From Eutypa lata (lineage: Eukaryota; Ascomycota; Sordariomycetes; Xylariales; Diatrypaceae), in the NCBI GenBank assembly GCA_022661535.1, contig JAKULF010000003.1, positions 4,836,001-4,900,000 on the forward strand: a stretch of 64,000 nt of DNA, read 5' to 3'. A program made the translations under genes and the position numbers. The notes under the pieces were generated by a model. It did not search any database. It was given only the letters and a program-made list of their open reading frames with translations, and was not told the DNA's origin. Shown here in pieces: positions 23,805 through 36,615 of this stretch. Position 1 is the first letter of the stretch. Each line of letters opens with the position of its first letter.

Positions 23805-25498
23805 ATGACATCTATGATCACTACTTCGGCATGGGTGCCACGAGGATTCGCAGCGCCCTTCCCCACCAAGTACAAGTTTGACGAGGCCGAGTTTGAACGC
23901 ATAGCTGATCTGGCGAAATTACAACTGGAAGACGCCAATGAAGACTTAGAAGAAGCACAGGAAGAGGAAAACAGAGTAGCAAATGGAACCGCTTCGAAGA
24001 AGACGGAAGGCGACTCTAAAGAGAAGGAATCTGCTGCAGATGAAGATGAGACGGCAGAGTAAGTTGGTGTCGTCCTATGTTGGAATTCCCTTGGTTGACG
24101 GTGCTAATCTCTCAATGGAATTTCAGAATCGACGTTGACGACGACGATCTGAAGGAGTATGACCTAGAGCACTACGATGACAACGATGAAGAGGCCAAGG
24201 GACAGAGCATGGACATGTTTGGAAATATCAAGTCCCTAACATACTACGAATCCAACAAAGAAGATCCTTACATCACAATACCTGATGGCGAAGATGACGA
24301 AGAAGATGACCGGGAAGAGCTGCAAATTCTAGCTACAGATAACCTGCTGCTTGCCGCAAAAGTAGAGGACGAGCTTGCGCATCTGGAAGTCTATGTATAC
24401 GAAGACGAGGCGGACAACCTTTACGTACACCACGACATCATGCTTCCTGCGATACCGCTGTGCGTCGAGTGGCTTGACCTACCAGTCGCAAAGGCCGGTG
24501 TAGACAAGGACGCGACCGCCAATTTTGTCGCGGTAGGGACTATGGATCCCGATATCGAGGTCTGGGACTTGGACACGGTGGACTGCATGTATCCCAATGC
24601 AATCCTGGGGCAAGGCGGCAATCCACGAGACGAGGAGAAGAAGAAAAGGAAGAAGAAAAAATCCAAGAAAGCCAATGACGAGTATCACGTCGACGCCGTT
24701 TTGTCTCTTGCAGCCAACCGGAAACACCGCAACCTTCTAGCTTCAGCGTCAGCGGACAAGACTGTGAAGCTGTGGGATCTGAATACCGCCAAATGTGCTA
24801 AGTCTTACTCATACCACACCGACAAAGTATGTTCTTTAGCCTGGCACTCCGTCGAATCAACGGTACTGTTGAGTGGAAGCTATGACCGAACAGTGGTCGC
24901 GGCCGATATGCGAGCACCAGAGGCCAAGGCTCCACGGTGGGGAGTGGAGAGCGACGTCGAGAACGTCAAATGGGATCCTCATGATCAGAACTATTTTTAC
25001 GTCTCGACGGAAAATGGCATCATCCACTACCATGACATACGAAATGCACCCCCTACACCTACCGCAAGCAAGCCTCTGTGGACCTTGCAAGCCCATGACG
25101 AATCGCTGTCGTCTTTTGACATCAACGCCCATATTCCCGGATACATGGCAACGGGTTCGACTGACAAGACCGTCAAGCTATGGAATATCCAACCTACGGG
25201 TCCTGCTATGGTGGTGTCCCGCAACGTGGACGTCGGCAGGGTATTCTCCACGACGTTCGCCCCCGATGCCGAAGTCGCATTCCGCCTTGCAGTGGCCGGA
25301 AGCAAGGGCACCCTGCAGGTCTGGGATACCAGTACCAACGGTGCGGTCCGCCAAGCGTTCGCGCATAAAATTACAAATAATAAGGCTGTTGGTGAGGTCG
25401 AAGATCGCCTCATCGGCGTTCAGGAGCTCGAGAGCTCGTCAGACGAAGAGGATGGCGATGACCAGGAGAACGATGGAGAATCAATGGATGAGGACTGA
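23805..25498 (+). CDS. pwp1: Periodic tryptophan protein 1 (WD40 ribosome-biogenesis factor)
   Basis: Exons 23805-24058 and 24127-25498 flank a 68-nt intron (GTAAGT...TTTCAG) and give 541 residues. The N-terminus MTSMITTSAWVPRGFAAPFP is characteristic of Pwp1, followed by an acidic stretch across the junction (ETAE|IDVDDDDL). WD repeats are visible at ASADKTVKLWDLNT, SGSYDRTVVAADMR, TGSTDKTVKLWNI and GSKGTLQVWDTS, after a Lys-rich insertion (KKKRKKKKSKK). The C-terminal tail is acidic (SSSDEEDGDDQEND). Pwp1 is a nucleolar factor needed for maturation of the large ribosomal subunit. The first intron falls within the acidic region. Confidence 0.95.
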
Positions 25499-28400
25499 TC
25501 AACCAGTTAGTTGGCTTCATTCGATATCTACGAACTATGGGATAGACCAGTTAAAAAAGAAGTCTTGTATATCAACCCGGAGGGCATTTTCAACTAGTTA
25601 GTAGGAATCTTAGCTTGCTAAGACAATGAATTCGATACTTTCGTAGATTTCTCCATGACTTCATCTGGCGTTTGATACTTAAACATTGTTTTTTATCCAA
25701 AAAAAAAAAAAAACAACAACAACAATTTACATATTTGATCGGATTATGGGCGTTTAATAACATGGGACGGGCGTATAAGCGCAAGTAGACGCTTGAAACT
25801 AGGCTAATTAATTCAAGGGACACAGGCTTAAGCGGCACTTTATACATAAAACAGCACAACAGGGGGTACGTCAGTTGTTGGTGCACGCCTGTCGGCACCG
25901 ACGAAATAAGATTTATGCGAGCGATGGTTTTTATTTATTAACAACGTCTTAAGGGGCTGTTGGTAAATGGCTAATATCAACATTCCTGAGGTTATTCTCG
26001 TCATCATCGAAAGTATGTCTTGTGTCGTCCGTTCTATTGGTAAGATTTTTTTTTTTTTTTTTTTGCGCGCGCGCAAAAACGGGGCGATGAAGCTCAACTC
26101 TATTTAACTAACTATATCTGTCTACGGTAGGCGTCGCAGCAACAAAAAAAAGACACGCGCGATCGAGCGGGGAGGTTCGGTAGCTAGTTGTAGTTTGGCA
26201 TGTCTAGGTAGAACGACGATCATTCGACGAGAAGCGAAGAAACACAGTAATGCTGAAACAACAACGAGGATCCGTCCCCTAGGAACAGTGGAAAAACACT
26301 CGACCAATCACAGAACCGTTTATGCGCCTTCGCAAGAGCCCAGCAGGCCCGGTTCGTTTCATGTTTCAACGGCAGTTCTCCCCCCTCTGCAGCCAACTGA
26401 CTCGGCGCATTCCAGAAAGAGGTAGGTATGTAGGCAGGTATGTATGCATCCTGCTATCCATCCCACCCATTGCCCACATCGATTACATCTACAGACTACA
26501 ACCCCATCCCTGTGGGCCCCTTCTTAAGAATTCTAAGAACTACTACATGTAAGAATTCCCTCGGGAGCCTCTGTGTAGTTATGTAGCATTGTCATCGAAC
26601 CCAATTCTCCTGCCACTGCTTTGCTTAGTGTTCTTGAGAGGGAACCTGACGATGGGCTCATGTCATGTGTTTGCTTACTACGGATATCCAAATCGATCTC
26701 TTTATCACCTAATATTAGACATAGGTTAATCGAGAACTTGATAGATGGTAAGAAGACGCAGGAGACTTTAAGAGTGAGGAGATCTTGCGAGTACTATCTA
26801 GGTATGTACATAATGCTCAGTGTGTCTTGATGAGATGTTGCACAAGAGTTGAGAGAATTTTAGCTCACAAGCTCGTTGCACGAAGCCCAATCTGTCGGAT
26901 GATCAACGATACGGTCGGCCTTAGAACCGAAGCTACGTACACAGGAGTAATTATGGAGTCATCCCTGAGAGAAATCGGAAAAGTTCAGGCGCATTGACTA
27001 CTAGAAATATGCATGCAATGGGGATACCCCGGGTCCGATCGTTCATCCCATCGATTCTTCCCGGGACGTCTTCTGATACGTCCTGGTAAATATAGTTACA
27101 GCATGAACCATATCGGTTATGCTAGTCCCACGATTTTGCCTACTTCATCCAAGCGGGCGGGCGCACGTTCATCACGAACCATTGCGTGGCATGTACGGTA
27201 AGGCACGGTAAGTAAAATACCAACATACGTGGTGTTGATGGAGGACGCCCACGTCGGTTTCAACCACCAGGATCGGGAGTGGGAATGGAAGTGGGAGTGG
27301 CTTGGGGCCAGCTTTGCGACAGACACAGTTACCGCAACTAGATAGATATCTCGCACATGTGCACCCAACCTGTAATGTGATTGTGATGACGCTGCTTAAT
27401 TGAGATAAAGACTTTGAGCAACTTTCGGTGACCAAGACACTGCTCTCGTCGCTCGTTGGCCGTCATGACTGCATATCCCGCTGTTCCTGCATATGATAGA
27501 TATCGTGGCTGAACGACGTGGACACTCAAGTGCTTGAAGATGCGGGAGTACATCGATCAATAAATGTCCCCACCATAAGAGAGAAAAAGGGGAAGGCGGG
27601 GTCTGATTGGATCCAACGGAAAACAAACTTAGCAAACCAGATCTTGATTGGTGGAACCCCATGTCCAAGCAAGGATATTAGCGACTGGACCAAGCTGCCA
27701 TCCTTGCCCACGGACCCTGGCTGGCCATTTAAACCCTTGTCATCTTCCTATGTGTGTACGTACCATGTAGCTAGCCCTAACCCGATTTATTGAATCCATC
27801 AAAACTTTTTGACTAGGGGGTGGTGATGCTAACGACGATAGGGTAGGGTAGGGCGATGACTCGCCTGCTTCCTGCCCTCCTGCTGCCCTGATGCCAGATG
27901 GGACCAGGGAGCAGAACAAAAACGGTATCTTGGGCTCTACCGTATGGTCCTAGTGGACAGAATGAAGAAGAAAAATGTTGCCCTGATTTCTAAACGGAAG
28001 AGCCGCGAGAGGGCGAGATTGGAGGGTCACACATACATTGTCGTGGTCTAGTTTTTCCCACAAATTAACACGTCGTTGGGTTATACTGATTTGTACCCGC
28101 AACATTTTTGAGTTAGAATTGTGTTAGTTGCTGTCTTTGTAGTCTTTTCTTCTTTTAGCAGGAACCCCGGCTCGTGCATGTATAGTGCAGTCGAAGTCCT
28201 CTTTAACACCCTCTTTTTATCAACCTACTTCCCCATCTTGGAGAAGCTTTCTTTTCACTTTCCACTCACTTGATCCATTTCCCTCAATTTGAGGCTATAT
28301 TCCCGGCCTATTATTCATTCTTTTTGGACTGATCAGTTGATCCTCAATACTTTATCGCAGGTCACGATTCTCAAGTCCCTTGAGGTATCACCAGCAAGTC

Positions 28401-29609
28401 CCTTCCTTTCCCTCCCTGAAGACATCGACTCTTGTTAGTCAATCACAGTCCTTCAACCTTAAGAAGAAACCCGGTTGTTTCACTGTTTCTGTTCTTGTAC
28501 ACGCTGTACATTCACATCGTCAAAAACGACCAGCATTCAATTCGTGTATGCTCTGGACAATAGGTTCTGACGTACTATTCGAAGTTATTGAGCGAGGATC
28601 TCCGCTCAATTCCATTCACATTCCTTAAGCGAGTAGCAAATTGGCACGAGTCAAAAAGCCTCTGGCGTTTGTGTACTGCATAACATCACCTCTGAGAGGC
28701 TTTGGACGAGTTTTCTACATAACCACTAGCAAACACGAATCAACAACATACAACCATTTGCCACTCACAAGTTTTCATCTGACTCGACCGAGGACCAGCA
28801 AAGGAATTTTTATCTTTTGCAGTCAGCACACAAGAATTCTGATAACTATTTTTCTACCCATCTGCCTGATCTCTGGAGGTCAACTGAGAAAATTGCCTGC
28901 CGGAATCAGCAACTTCAACAACCATTTCACTTCGACTAGTTAAAGGTGCATGCATCGCATTGCAGCAACTTCGGCGCCACTACAACAATATTCAGCCAAC
29001 CGGATTACAAGTAGGCGCGACCACATTCTCAGTTCAGCATCATTATTGTGATCACGTCACCTTGTGACCTGGTGCACAGTCGTCCCCACTGCCTCTCGTC
29101 TAATAGGCTCCTTAGTCTGTCTCCGGAGAACCCACCAACCTTCCAAATCAGGGTAACACTCTATGTGGTCCAAATCCGGAAGTAGTAGGCAGATATAGTC
29201 ACGATACAGCGATACAGAGTGCGACACAGGTGCAGTGTGCCGCTATCAGCATTCACTTGTGGACGGACTTCGGATTGTCACACGCCTATTGCGCGTCAAA
29301 CTACGATCGATAAACGCTGTGTTTTAAGCGTTCATATCGACATCGTCTCTGGCGGTTTTTATCTTCTTGCTTTAAGGAATTCTTTTTAGCTTGCAGCCAA
29401 GCACTTTATCTGGGATCGCGATACTGCGCCTAGCATAGCATAGCAGATCCCCCTCCACCCCATCCCAACTTAATTACTACTAAACGTAGTAAAACATCCC
29501 GGGGTCATTCCGCTTTTGGAAGTTCGGCCATTCTACCAACGGGGAACCTTGGCGTCTCCCGTTTCAGCTATTGAACAATAAAAGGCAATAACCGCCATCG
29601 CCAGTCAAG
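25499..29609. other. Long intergenic region and 5' leader
   Basis: About 4.1 kb without a gene I can support. It has an A-tract and (CAA)n near 25699-25727, a poly-T/GC palindrome (listed separately), and GGGTAGGGTAGGG near 27841. From about 28100 a mixed pyrimidine-rich stretch leads to the ATG at 29610; this may be a long leader with short upstream frames. The frame at 27518-27793 has no recognisable similarity. Confidence 0.5.
26046..26079. repeat. T19-(GC)5-A5 tract containing a 20-bp perfect palindrome
   Basis: Nineteen T are followed by GCGCGCGCGC and five A. The central TTTTTGCGCGCGCGCAAAAA is its own reverse complement. Alternating GC favours Z-form DNA and the palindrome can form a hairpin. 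It is noncoding. Confidence 0.9.
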
Positions 29610-30515
29610 ATGTCTTTAGCTCGCGCACTCACTACCAGGCGTGCAAAGCAGCCTTCGACAGACATGGGGGTTCTACCACAACGAAGCAATACCGTGGCGA
29701 GAGGCCATGCGCACTCAGGATCTATTCGCAACAAGATCTCGAGTCCTATGGCACTGACCCATACGACAAACATGCTTGCGTATAACGCACCAGACTTGCA
29801 CCCAAAGTCAGCATCATCGACATCTTCTTCTAAGTCCACAACCTCCGACGACGAATCTGAAAGCGCACGTACAAGCACCTCGTCACCGCCAACTAGCCCA
29901 GATATTCCATCGGTCGCCGATCGATCTATCTCGTCAGAGCCGAATCACTTGTCATGTTACTTCACTGTTCCCGGCCAGAAGCCGCCCACGACAGATAGCG
30001 AGGCGCCTGCTATCCCCAAGCGTGCTCCTTCGCACATCAAGAAGGCCTCTTATGATCAGCCTACCAGCAAGCAAACTCGATTTTCAAACCAATCGGGTAC
30101 TTCTACTTCAACCCACTCCAGTTTTTCTCTTTCACGCTCAGCGTCCATTTCAACAACGGCCACTTCACTGTCCTCGGTGTCACTGTCTCGCAAACGCTCA
30201 ATCCCGTCTCTACCCTCAACTCCCGCTATCCCGAGTTCGCCGCCAGCAACGCGCTCGAGCCCTGGTTACCGTAGGGCGGCTGAGCGCAGTGAGAGCCAAC
30301 ATCCGTTTGGCCAGGAATTGGCACAGGTCACTGAGATCGCCGAGGATTACGGAGTCAAGGAAAAACTGAACATCGTCGACGAAGAGGAACAGGAGCTTAT
30401 TTCGAGAGGCCTTTGCAGCTTCCGGCCCGAGGACTACTTGTCTGATATCCAAGTACTATTCTCAACGTTTTTCCGACCGGAACCTACGCAAGTCCAAGAA
30501 CCAGTTTGGATTTGA
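29610..30515 (+). CDS. Conserved filamentous-fungal serine-rich protein of unknown function
   Basis: A single 301-residue frame begins MSLARALTTRRAKQ after a good start context (GTCAAGATGTC). Residues ~30-230 are rich in Ser, Thr and Pro and look disordered, with the short blocks KISSPMALTHTTNMLAYNAP and EPNHLSCYFTVPGQ. The C-terminus is the more ordered part: HPFGQELAQVTEIAEDYGVK, then DEEEQELISRGLCSFRPEDY and LFSTFFRPEP, ending in PVWI. I recognise this arrangement as a protein conserved in Sordariomycetes, but know no function and no catalytic motif. The long pyrimidine-rich upstream stretch suggests an extended leader. A signalling or transcription-associated role is possible but unsupported. 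Confidence 0.8.
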   Translation: MSLARALTTRRAKQPSTDMGVLPQRSNTVARGHAHSGSIRNKISSPMALTHTTNMLAYNAPDLHPKSASSTSSSKSTTSDDESESARTSTSSPPTSPDIPSVADRSISSEPNHLSCYFTVPGQKPPTTDSEAPAIPKRAPSHIKKASYDQPTSKQTRFSNQSGTSTSTHSSFSLSRSASISTTATSLSSVSLSRKRSIPSLPSTPAIPSSPPATRSSPGYRRAAERSESQHPFGQELAQVTEIAEDYGVKEKLNIVDEEEQELISRGLCSFRPEDYLSDIQVLFSTFFRPEPTQVQEPVWI

Positions 30516-33500
30516 TTACGACCCTTGGTCAGGCCAAAGGAAATTTTGGCATCTTGATGTTCTCCTTAAGGAGACGTTATACTACGATATTTCATTGTAC
30601 ATATTTTGACAACTGTTGCAAGTTGCGCACAAATCACCTTTTATGGACTTTACTACCAGATTCATGGATAGGGAGTGGACAGGAGTTGATGTGATGATGA
30701 TGAGAGCTCTATATGCAGGTTACAGGAAATCGACGGCGTTTCACGGCATATTTGCGGATTGATGGATGATACCAGGGACATTCTTCGCCTTAGAGACAGG
30801 CGACTACTTCGTTCGCTTTTTTTTTTGTTCAGGCTGGTTGGTGGCAATGTTCGCGGGAAAAGGTTCAAGGATTGGACTATGTAGAGACAGGATGGTGGAT
30901 GTGTTAGCTGTAGTCAGAGATGGCGCCCACGCTCGTTTCCAGATTCTCCTTACCCAGGCGCAAGCACGTGGAAGACCTCCCGAGTTAGCAGAAAGGCACG
31001 CGAATATAAATTTGACCACCTTTGCGAGAAGCATTTTGCGTCATAACTACTTCGGGGTGATTTGATTACAATGATCTAGAAGCATGACTATGGCGCACAC
31101 AGACACATACTTCAGATAAGACTGGGCTCTGGCCAACACAACAAACGTCGGCTAAATTGGAATGCTGTGCGCATCATACCTACATGAAAGGAGACATGCA
31201 CTCCAGTACCCCAACATACATACATACATACATCTCACCCTCCTTCTCGGGCGATTACTTATACGTAACCCTCCCGTCATACAGCATCATCTATAGGTAA
31301 TTCGCCGACTGGTTACAGTCTCTCCGAACCGCCCACTGCCGTCTCATATACTTGAAGTAGGTATTCGCAAGCTCATATACATATGCACTACCTATATTCG
31401 GGCACTTGGGCACTTATCTCTTCAAATATATGTATCTGTGTGTGTGTGTGTGTGTGTGTTTGTATGCATGAACATATGCCGTGTTCTGTCCGATATCAAA
31501 TAACCATCGGAATTCCAAAATTTCCCACTAGGGATATCGTCGATCTAACTGCCATGTACGTACCTAGGTCTGCTCGTTGGTAGGTAGGCAGGTAGGCATG
31601 CAAGATAGACCTATGTACGTTGCTACCCACGGCTGCAACGTACAATACAATACCTACGCCGCATACCTACAGATTACATCTATAAGAATAACAACAGCAA
31701 CGGTAGATCCGGGGGAATATCCAGAATGCGGGTAATAATTGAAGAACCCACAACTACCTACATACATTGTAGTTGTAGCCATCATGTACCCACCTACTAT
31801 AAATAATATAATCTGGAACGACGGATGTCTGACGCCGCTACTGGGCATGGATTGTTTCTAAGCTCCAGTTCTTTTTTGTTTTTGGCGGGGAGCGGATGTT
31901 GGCTTACTTAACTATATTATGCACACGTACAAACTACTATACTCATTCATACATACATATATTCTTAAATACTTATTAATGCAATCTAGTTAACTATGTG
32001 CACTGCTTTTCGGGTTTGTTGTTTAGATTAGCTACCTGTCTGTCTGCCTGTGTATTTTCCTGTTGCTTGACTTGTTATGGCTGTCTAAAAGTTGTCTCGA
32101 GCAAGCCACGCCACTTGCGCCGCTCACACAAAAACAAACAATATAGATATGAAACGACAGGTAGCCGCATGTAAGCCACCGAAGCTCCAGCTCTGCCCTT
32201 TTCCCCCAAAGATCTAGAATCCTCGATGGAAGGATTTCTCGCCTGTAGATACGTAGTACCTATTGTATCGTAGTTACAACATCGGGTCGGCCGGCTGCGT
32301 GCTCATAACATAGCAGCATAGGTACACGCAAACCACATACTAGAGGTAGACTGCTAGACTAATTGGGTAGTTATTATATCCGGCTTGTTGAGGACTGCTG
32401 ATGCACGGTATTATCTTGCGCACTCCCCGATCTATATCCCGACGTTAGGGTGTTAGGTCGGCGAATGTCTTACTCTACGCGCGTCGCTGACCTTTTGCGC
32501 TGACCATGTTCAGGATCTAGAGGTCTAACTAACTAGGTAGTTGTGTAGGCCAGATGTTAGTTAGATGGGGTGACATGGGCCGAGCTCAAAACAAACATCG
32601 TGCCCCTCCAAAGCTAATTACCTACTCGATCTGGTAGGGTTGGATGGACGGATGGATGTAGTTAGGTATGTAGTAAGATCAACCCAGCTGCCCGGCTGGA
32701 AGGTGAGATCTGAGGTCGTGCGGCTCAGTCATGGCGGAGCTCACCCGACTTTAACTACTCTACATCTGTGACGCAACTTGAATCCATCCGTCCACTCCCG
32801 ACGGAAAGCTATAATGCTATATCGAGAAGGTCGGCGCCATCTATGATATCCCCCGCCTCCAGACTTATTATCTAGGCAGCCTACCTAGGTAGGTAGGTAT
32901 GTAGTTAGCTATGACGAACCACGGTCGGTCTAGGCCTTTCCCGCGATGTCACAAGGTAAGTACTTACCTAAGGAACAACTTCGAACCACATGTGATGAAG
33001 GACGCTCAACTGCTCGGTTCCACCGAGTTTGCATGGAATAGCATGTGTACCCAAATACAGCAACAAGAGGCTCTAGAGTCGGGTAATACATGTACGCTAA
33101 GCTGCACATCTCTTTTTGCCTCAATTGAGGAAGAGGCACAGCTAGCTAGCTGCTAGCTAGGCTGTTGGCCGATCACAAGGACGGCAGGGCACTGGTGGTG
33201 GTTCCTACCTACTTACCCACCCAGCTGTATGGGGTATCAATGAACCGGTGGCCGGGCGAATGAATGATCTCGACTTTCCCGAAACCCGGGATCTGACAGG
33301 ATCTGCCCTTCCCGTCTCCCTTCGTAATTAGGCAAGCCGCAGGCGATCCGATCCCGCGTCCCCTCCGGCCTACTGCTACCACCACCACCACCGTTGCCAC
33401 CGCCGCCGCCGCCGCCAGCCTCGTCAGGTTTCACCAGCACGGTATTGGGACGTTTGACCCAGGAATAATTCTAGTGGTTCGCACAATGGGGTTCTCCTTT

Positions 33501-34914
33501 TTCTTGCATTGGCATTGTCTAATATTTGTCTGGCGGACAACTTCGTGTCATACCTAACCGGGATAAGAGATCGTGTTGGTGTACCTGGCCGTGGTGGGAC
33601 GAAACCCCGGGTTTGTCCTTTCCTATTGTTTGTGTTACAGTCATGTCCACGGTCTCCTTGCTTCTGGTTTATTGTTGTAGGATCGACGGCAGAGGAATCA
33701 TTCTAAGTAGTTACTTGTTTACGTCTCCAGGTTTCGAATACATAGGTGAAAACGGGATGCTAGCATATCTGTCCCTGGTTATCGCGACTATTGCACTTCG
33801 AGCTTCCTACTCTTAACGTCGTATGTAGATGCTGGGCTTATGTGTATTCATACCCAGAATGGTTTAAGTACGTAACTTGGCCTCCCTTGCTATAGGATCA
33901 TTGTACCTTTGAGTTGAGACTAACACCCATTCTGGATAATGTTGTGTCGCCATTTGAGATACTCACCCATCGAGAGATTACAGACGACGGTATTATGCTC
34001 CGTGCAACAAGCTAGCAAGAATATATTAAAATGTTCCGCCTCGAGCCATCAGACAAGAGCCATATTTTCAATAATAGGTCGTTCATGCTTTGCATACCGA
34101 ACCTAAGGCACTGGATGCACACCTTAGTTAAGTGACGTCTTTGTGACAATTTGAGAATCTATGAGAAATATTAGCTACGGTAACACCTCATCCACACGTC
34201 TCATGAATAAGATTAGGAAGAAATTGACATGTGAAGAGTCTTGAGCGATCATGTCGTAAGTAGGCATGGATAAGAGTAAATAGAGTATGTAGGATAGAGC
34301 CATGCGTGGGAAATTAAGTGTTGTGACTGCGGTGCATATAGCATTGAGCAGCACTGAGTGCTTTGGATATGATACCAGAATATGAAGGTTTAATATAAAC
34401 ATGCATAGGTCACGGTGGTGACAGTAGCAGTGATAGTGACAGGACTAGCCTGCTGCCTGCCTGAATATATCCACTAAATATAGCGCAACACCCCTGTAGA
34501 GGCTCGAGGCTCTAAAGCAGTCCCTAACTAACTAGCTTCGGTACAATACATTTCGTCACAAACCACTTCAGTTAAGCTTCAGGCTTTTTTGTGGTTTCCT
34601 TTCCCACCGGAAGTTACATCACGACGAACTGCTTACGACAGTACCTACATCTCCTAATCTTACAACAGCCCGATAACAGAGAGAACCTCTCGTCTCACTA
34701 AGGAAACAGCTCGACGAATGTAGCAAAGTTATCGCTGGGCAGGAAGCCTTTTCCCTCCCTTGCCAAAGGAAACCTACCTACCCACCTCCTTTTCCCCCCG
34801 ATCTCCCGATCTCCCGATAGCTCTCCCACCCGCGCTTCCTCCTACTATAAGGGAGGAGCAGCCAAAGCCGAACCGATCGATCGATCGATCGACCAACCAG
34901 TCGATTGAACGCCA
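30516..34914. other. Long intergenic region with simple repeats
   Basis: About 4.4 kb without a supported gene. It includes ACCTAGGT octamers at 31562 and 32883, an (ATAC)n patch near 31214-31233, a (TG)n run, (CCA)n/(CCG)n triplets near 33375-33420, and a GATC run near 34877-34893 just upstream of the polysaccharide deacetylase. Confidence 0.55.
31437..31459. repeat. (TG)n microsatellite
   Basis: About eleven perfect TG units in noncoding DNA. Confidence 0.95.
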
Positions 34915-35781
34915 ATGCCGCGCTGCATCCCGGTGCTCTTCCGCCTCCCGTCGAAGCTGCGCCGCCGAGCGCGACGGCGGAGGATGACGACCCTCGCATC
35001 GCTGGCCGTCCTCGCGCTCCTCCTCCTGGTCCCCTTCTACGTGATCTACAAGCCGCCGGCGGCGCTGATCGCGCACTTCGCGCGGCGGTGGCCCGACGTG
35101 CTGTGGGAGGTGCCCGTGGCGGCGGGGAACAAGGTCGTGGCGCTGACCGTCGACGACGCGCCCTCCGAGCACACGCAGCAGATCCTGGGGACGCTGAACG
35201 GGCACGGCGCCACGGCCACGTTCTTCGTCATCGGCGGCCAGGTCCCCGGGAGGGAGGAGACCCTCGCCGACGTGGTCCGCAGCGGCTCCGAGCTCGGCAA
35301 CCACGCCATGCACGACGAGCCGTCGCGCGCCCTGCCCGACGACGAGCTCACGGCCCAGATCGAGGTCGTGCGCGACCGCATCCGGGAGGCGTACCGGGCG
35401 GCGGGGCGCGGCGACGGCGCCCTGCCGCCCCAGTACTTCCGCCCCGGCTCGGGCTTCTTCAGCGATCGCATGCGCCGGCTGCTCGACCGCCTGGGGTTCC
35501 GCCTCGTGCTGGGCGGCGTCTACCCCCACGACCCGCAGATCGCGTCGCCGTGGCTCAACGCTAGGCACATCCTCAGCATGGTGCGGCCCGGCGCCATCAT
35601 CATCTGCCACGACCGCCGGAAGTGGACCGCGCCTATGCTGCGCAAGGTCTTGCCCGAGCTCAAGAGGAGGGGGTATCGCGTTGTTAGCGTCACCGAGCTG
35701 CTGAAGGAGGCGAGTACGGGCACGGGCATGGACACGGACACGGGGACGAGCACGAGCACGAGTACGAGTATAGATTCATGA
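34915..35781 (+). CDS. Membrane-anchored polysaccharide deacetylase (NodB / CE4 family)
   Basis: A GC-rich single frame of 288 residues. A basic N-terminus (KLRRRARRRR) precedes one hydrophobic helix (~25-45), suggesting a type II anchor with the enzyme in the secretory lumen or wall space. NodB motifs: TVDDAP with Asp80-Asp81, a metal HxxH pair (NHAMHD, His130 and His133), FRPGSGFF (Arg176), and the distal IICHDR (His232). CE4 enzymes remove N- or O-acetyl groups from polymers such as chitin, xylan or peptidoglycan; the substrate here cannot be told. It lacks a chitin-binding module. The tail after 265 is a Thr/Gly/Ser/Asp repeat from a microsatellite-like GACACGG/GAGCACGA tract. A second ATG at 34984 would shorten only the basic leader. 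GC content is clearly above the flanks. Confidence 0.85.
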   Translation: MPRCIPVLFRLPSKLRRRARRRRMTTLASLAVLALLLLVPFYVIYKPPAALIAHFARRWPDVLWEVPVAAGNKVVALTVDDAPSEHTQQILGTLNGHGATATFFVIGGQVPGREETLADVVRSGSELGNHAMHDEPSRALPDDELTAQIEVVRDRIREAYRAAGRGDGALPPQYFRPGSGFFSDRMRRLLDRLGFRLVLGGVYPHDPQIASPWLNARHILSMVRPGAIIICHDRRKWTAPMLRKVLPELKRRGYRVVSVTELLKEASTGTGMDTDTGTSTSTSTSIDS

Positions 35782-36615
35782 GAATGAACAAATCCGGATA
35801 AACAGATCTATCTAATCACTTGATTCTATTCCTGGCTATCCCACCGTCAAGACATCTGATCGATGCTCTTTCTTTGGCAGGTTGGTTAATGGCAACTGCC
35901 CTCCCCGCACCGTCCGATTAGATTTCAACGGATAAAGCGAGGAAATCCACCCTCCACCCCCTTTTCCGGGATGGTACGGAAAATCCCCTTTCTCTAAGAC
36001 TATTATCTAATAAGGGAGTTATAATGTTTCAACGTCATTGGCGTACTGGAATCACCGATAGTGGCTTCTTGTACCCGCCAGGAAAAGGGTGGTCCCCGAA
36101 ATGTGAGAATAGGGTCTACTTCAATCGGTTGTTATACCATGGCATATATATATAAAGAACTACATAGAACCGAGCTCATCGGTTAGCTCCTAGAGGCAAA
36201 GCCTGTACATATTTTGGTACACTAGATGAATATAGGTCGAAGAAAGAAACTCAAGCCTTCGATGAACATTCACTCGATGTCTGGTTATGCAGTCTTAAAG
36301 CGCTGTACCATAGCACTGGGACCAAGGCCGAATTAGGGTTCATTCTGTGTGATTGTCTATATATATATATATATATATATACTCTGGCCCCTTCTCCCCT
36401 CACCCTGTACGACGCAGACGAGATAGTAACCCCATCTTATTCCACTCTTCCATCTTCCATCTTCCATATTCAATCCCCCTCAATAGTCCATCCCACTTCC
36501 TTCTTCTCCTTCTCCTTCTCCTTCTCCTCCCAACAACAAACACACATGCCAAACTAGAGTAGCCCATGAGTAAGTACATAAGTAAGTAATCAAAATAGGT
36601 ACCTAGTGAATCCCT
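35782..36615. other. Convergent intergenic region
   Basis: 834 bases between two stop codons, with a (TA)n run at 36358-36381 and pyrimidine-rich tracts (TTCCATC and CTCCTT repeats) near 36448-36527. No gene seen. Confidence 0.6.
36358..36381. repeat. (TA)12 microsatellite
   Basis: Uninterrupted TA dinucleotides in noncoding DNA. Confidence 0.95.

Noticed and set aside
34774..35610. 278-codon minus-strand frame opposite the polysaccharide deacetylase
   Set aside because: Composition-driven antisense frame (Arg/Ala/His-rich) with no motif; the + strand has all NodB motifs.
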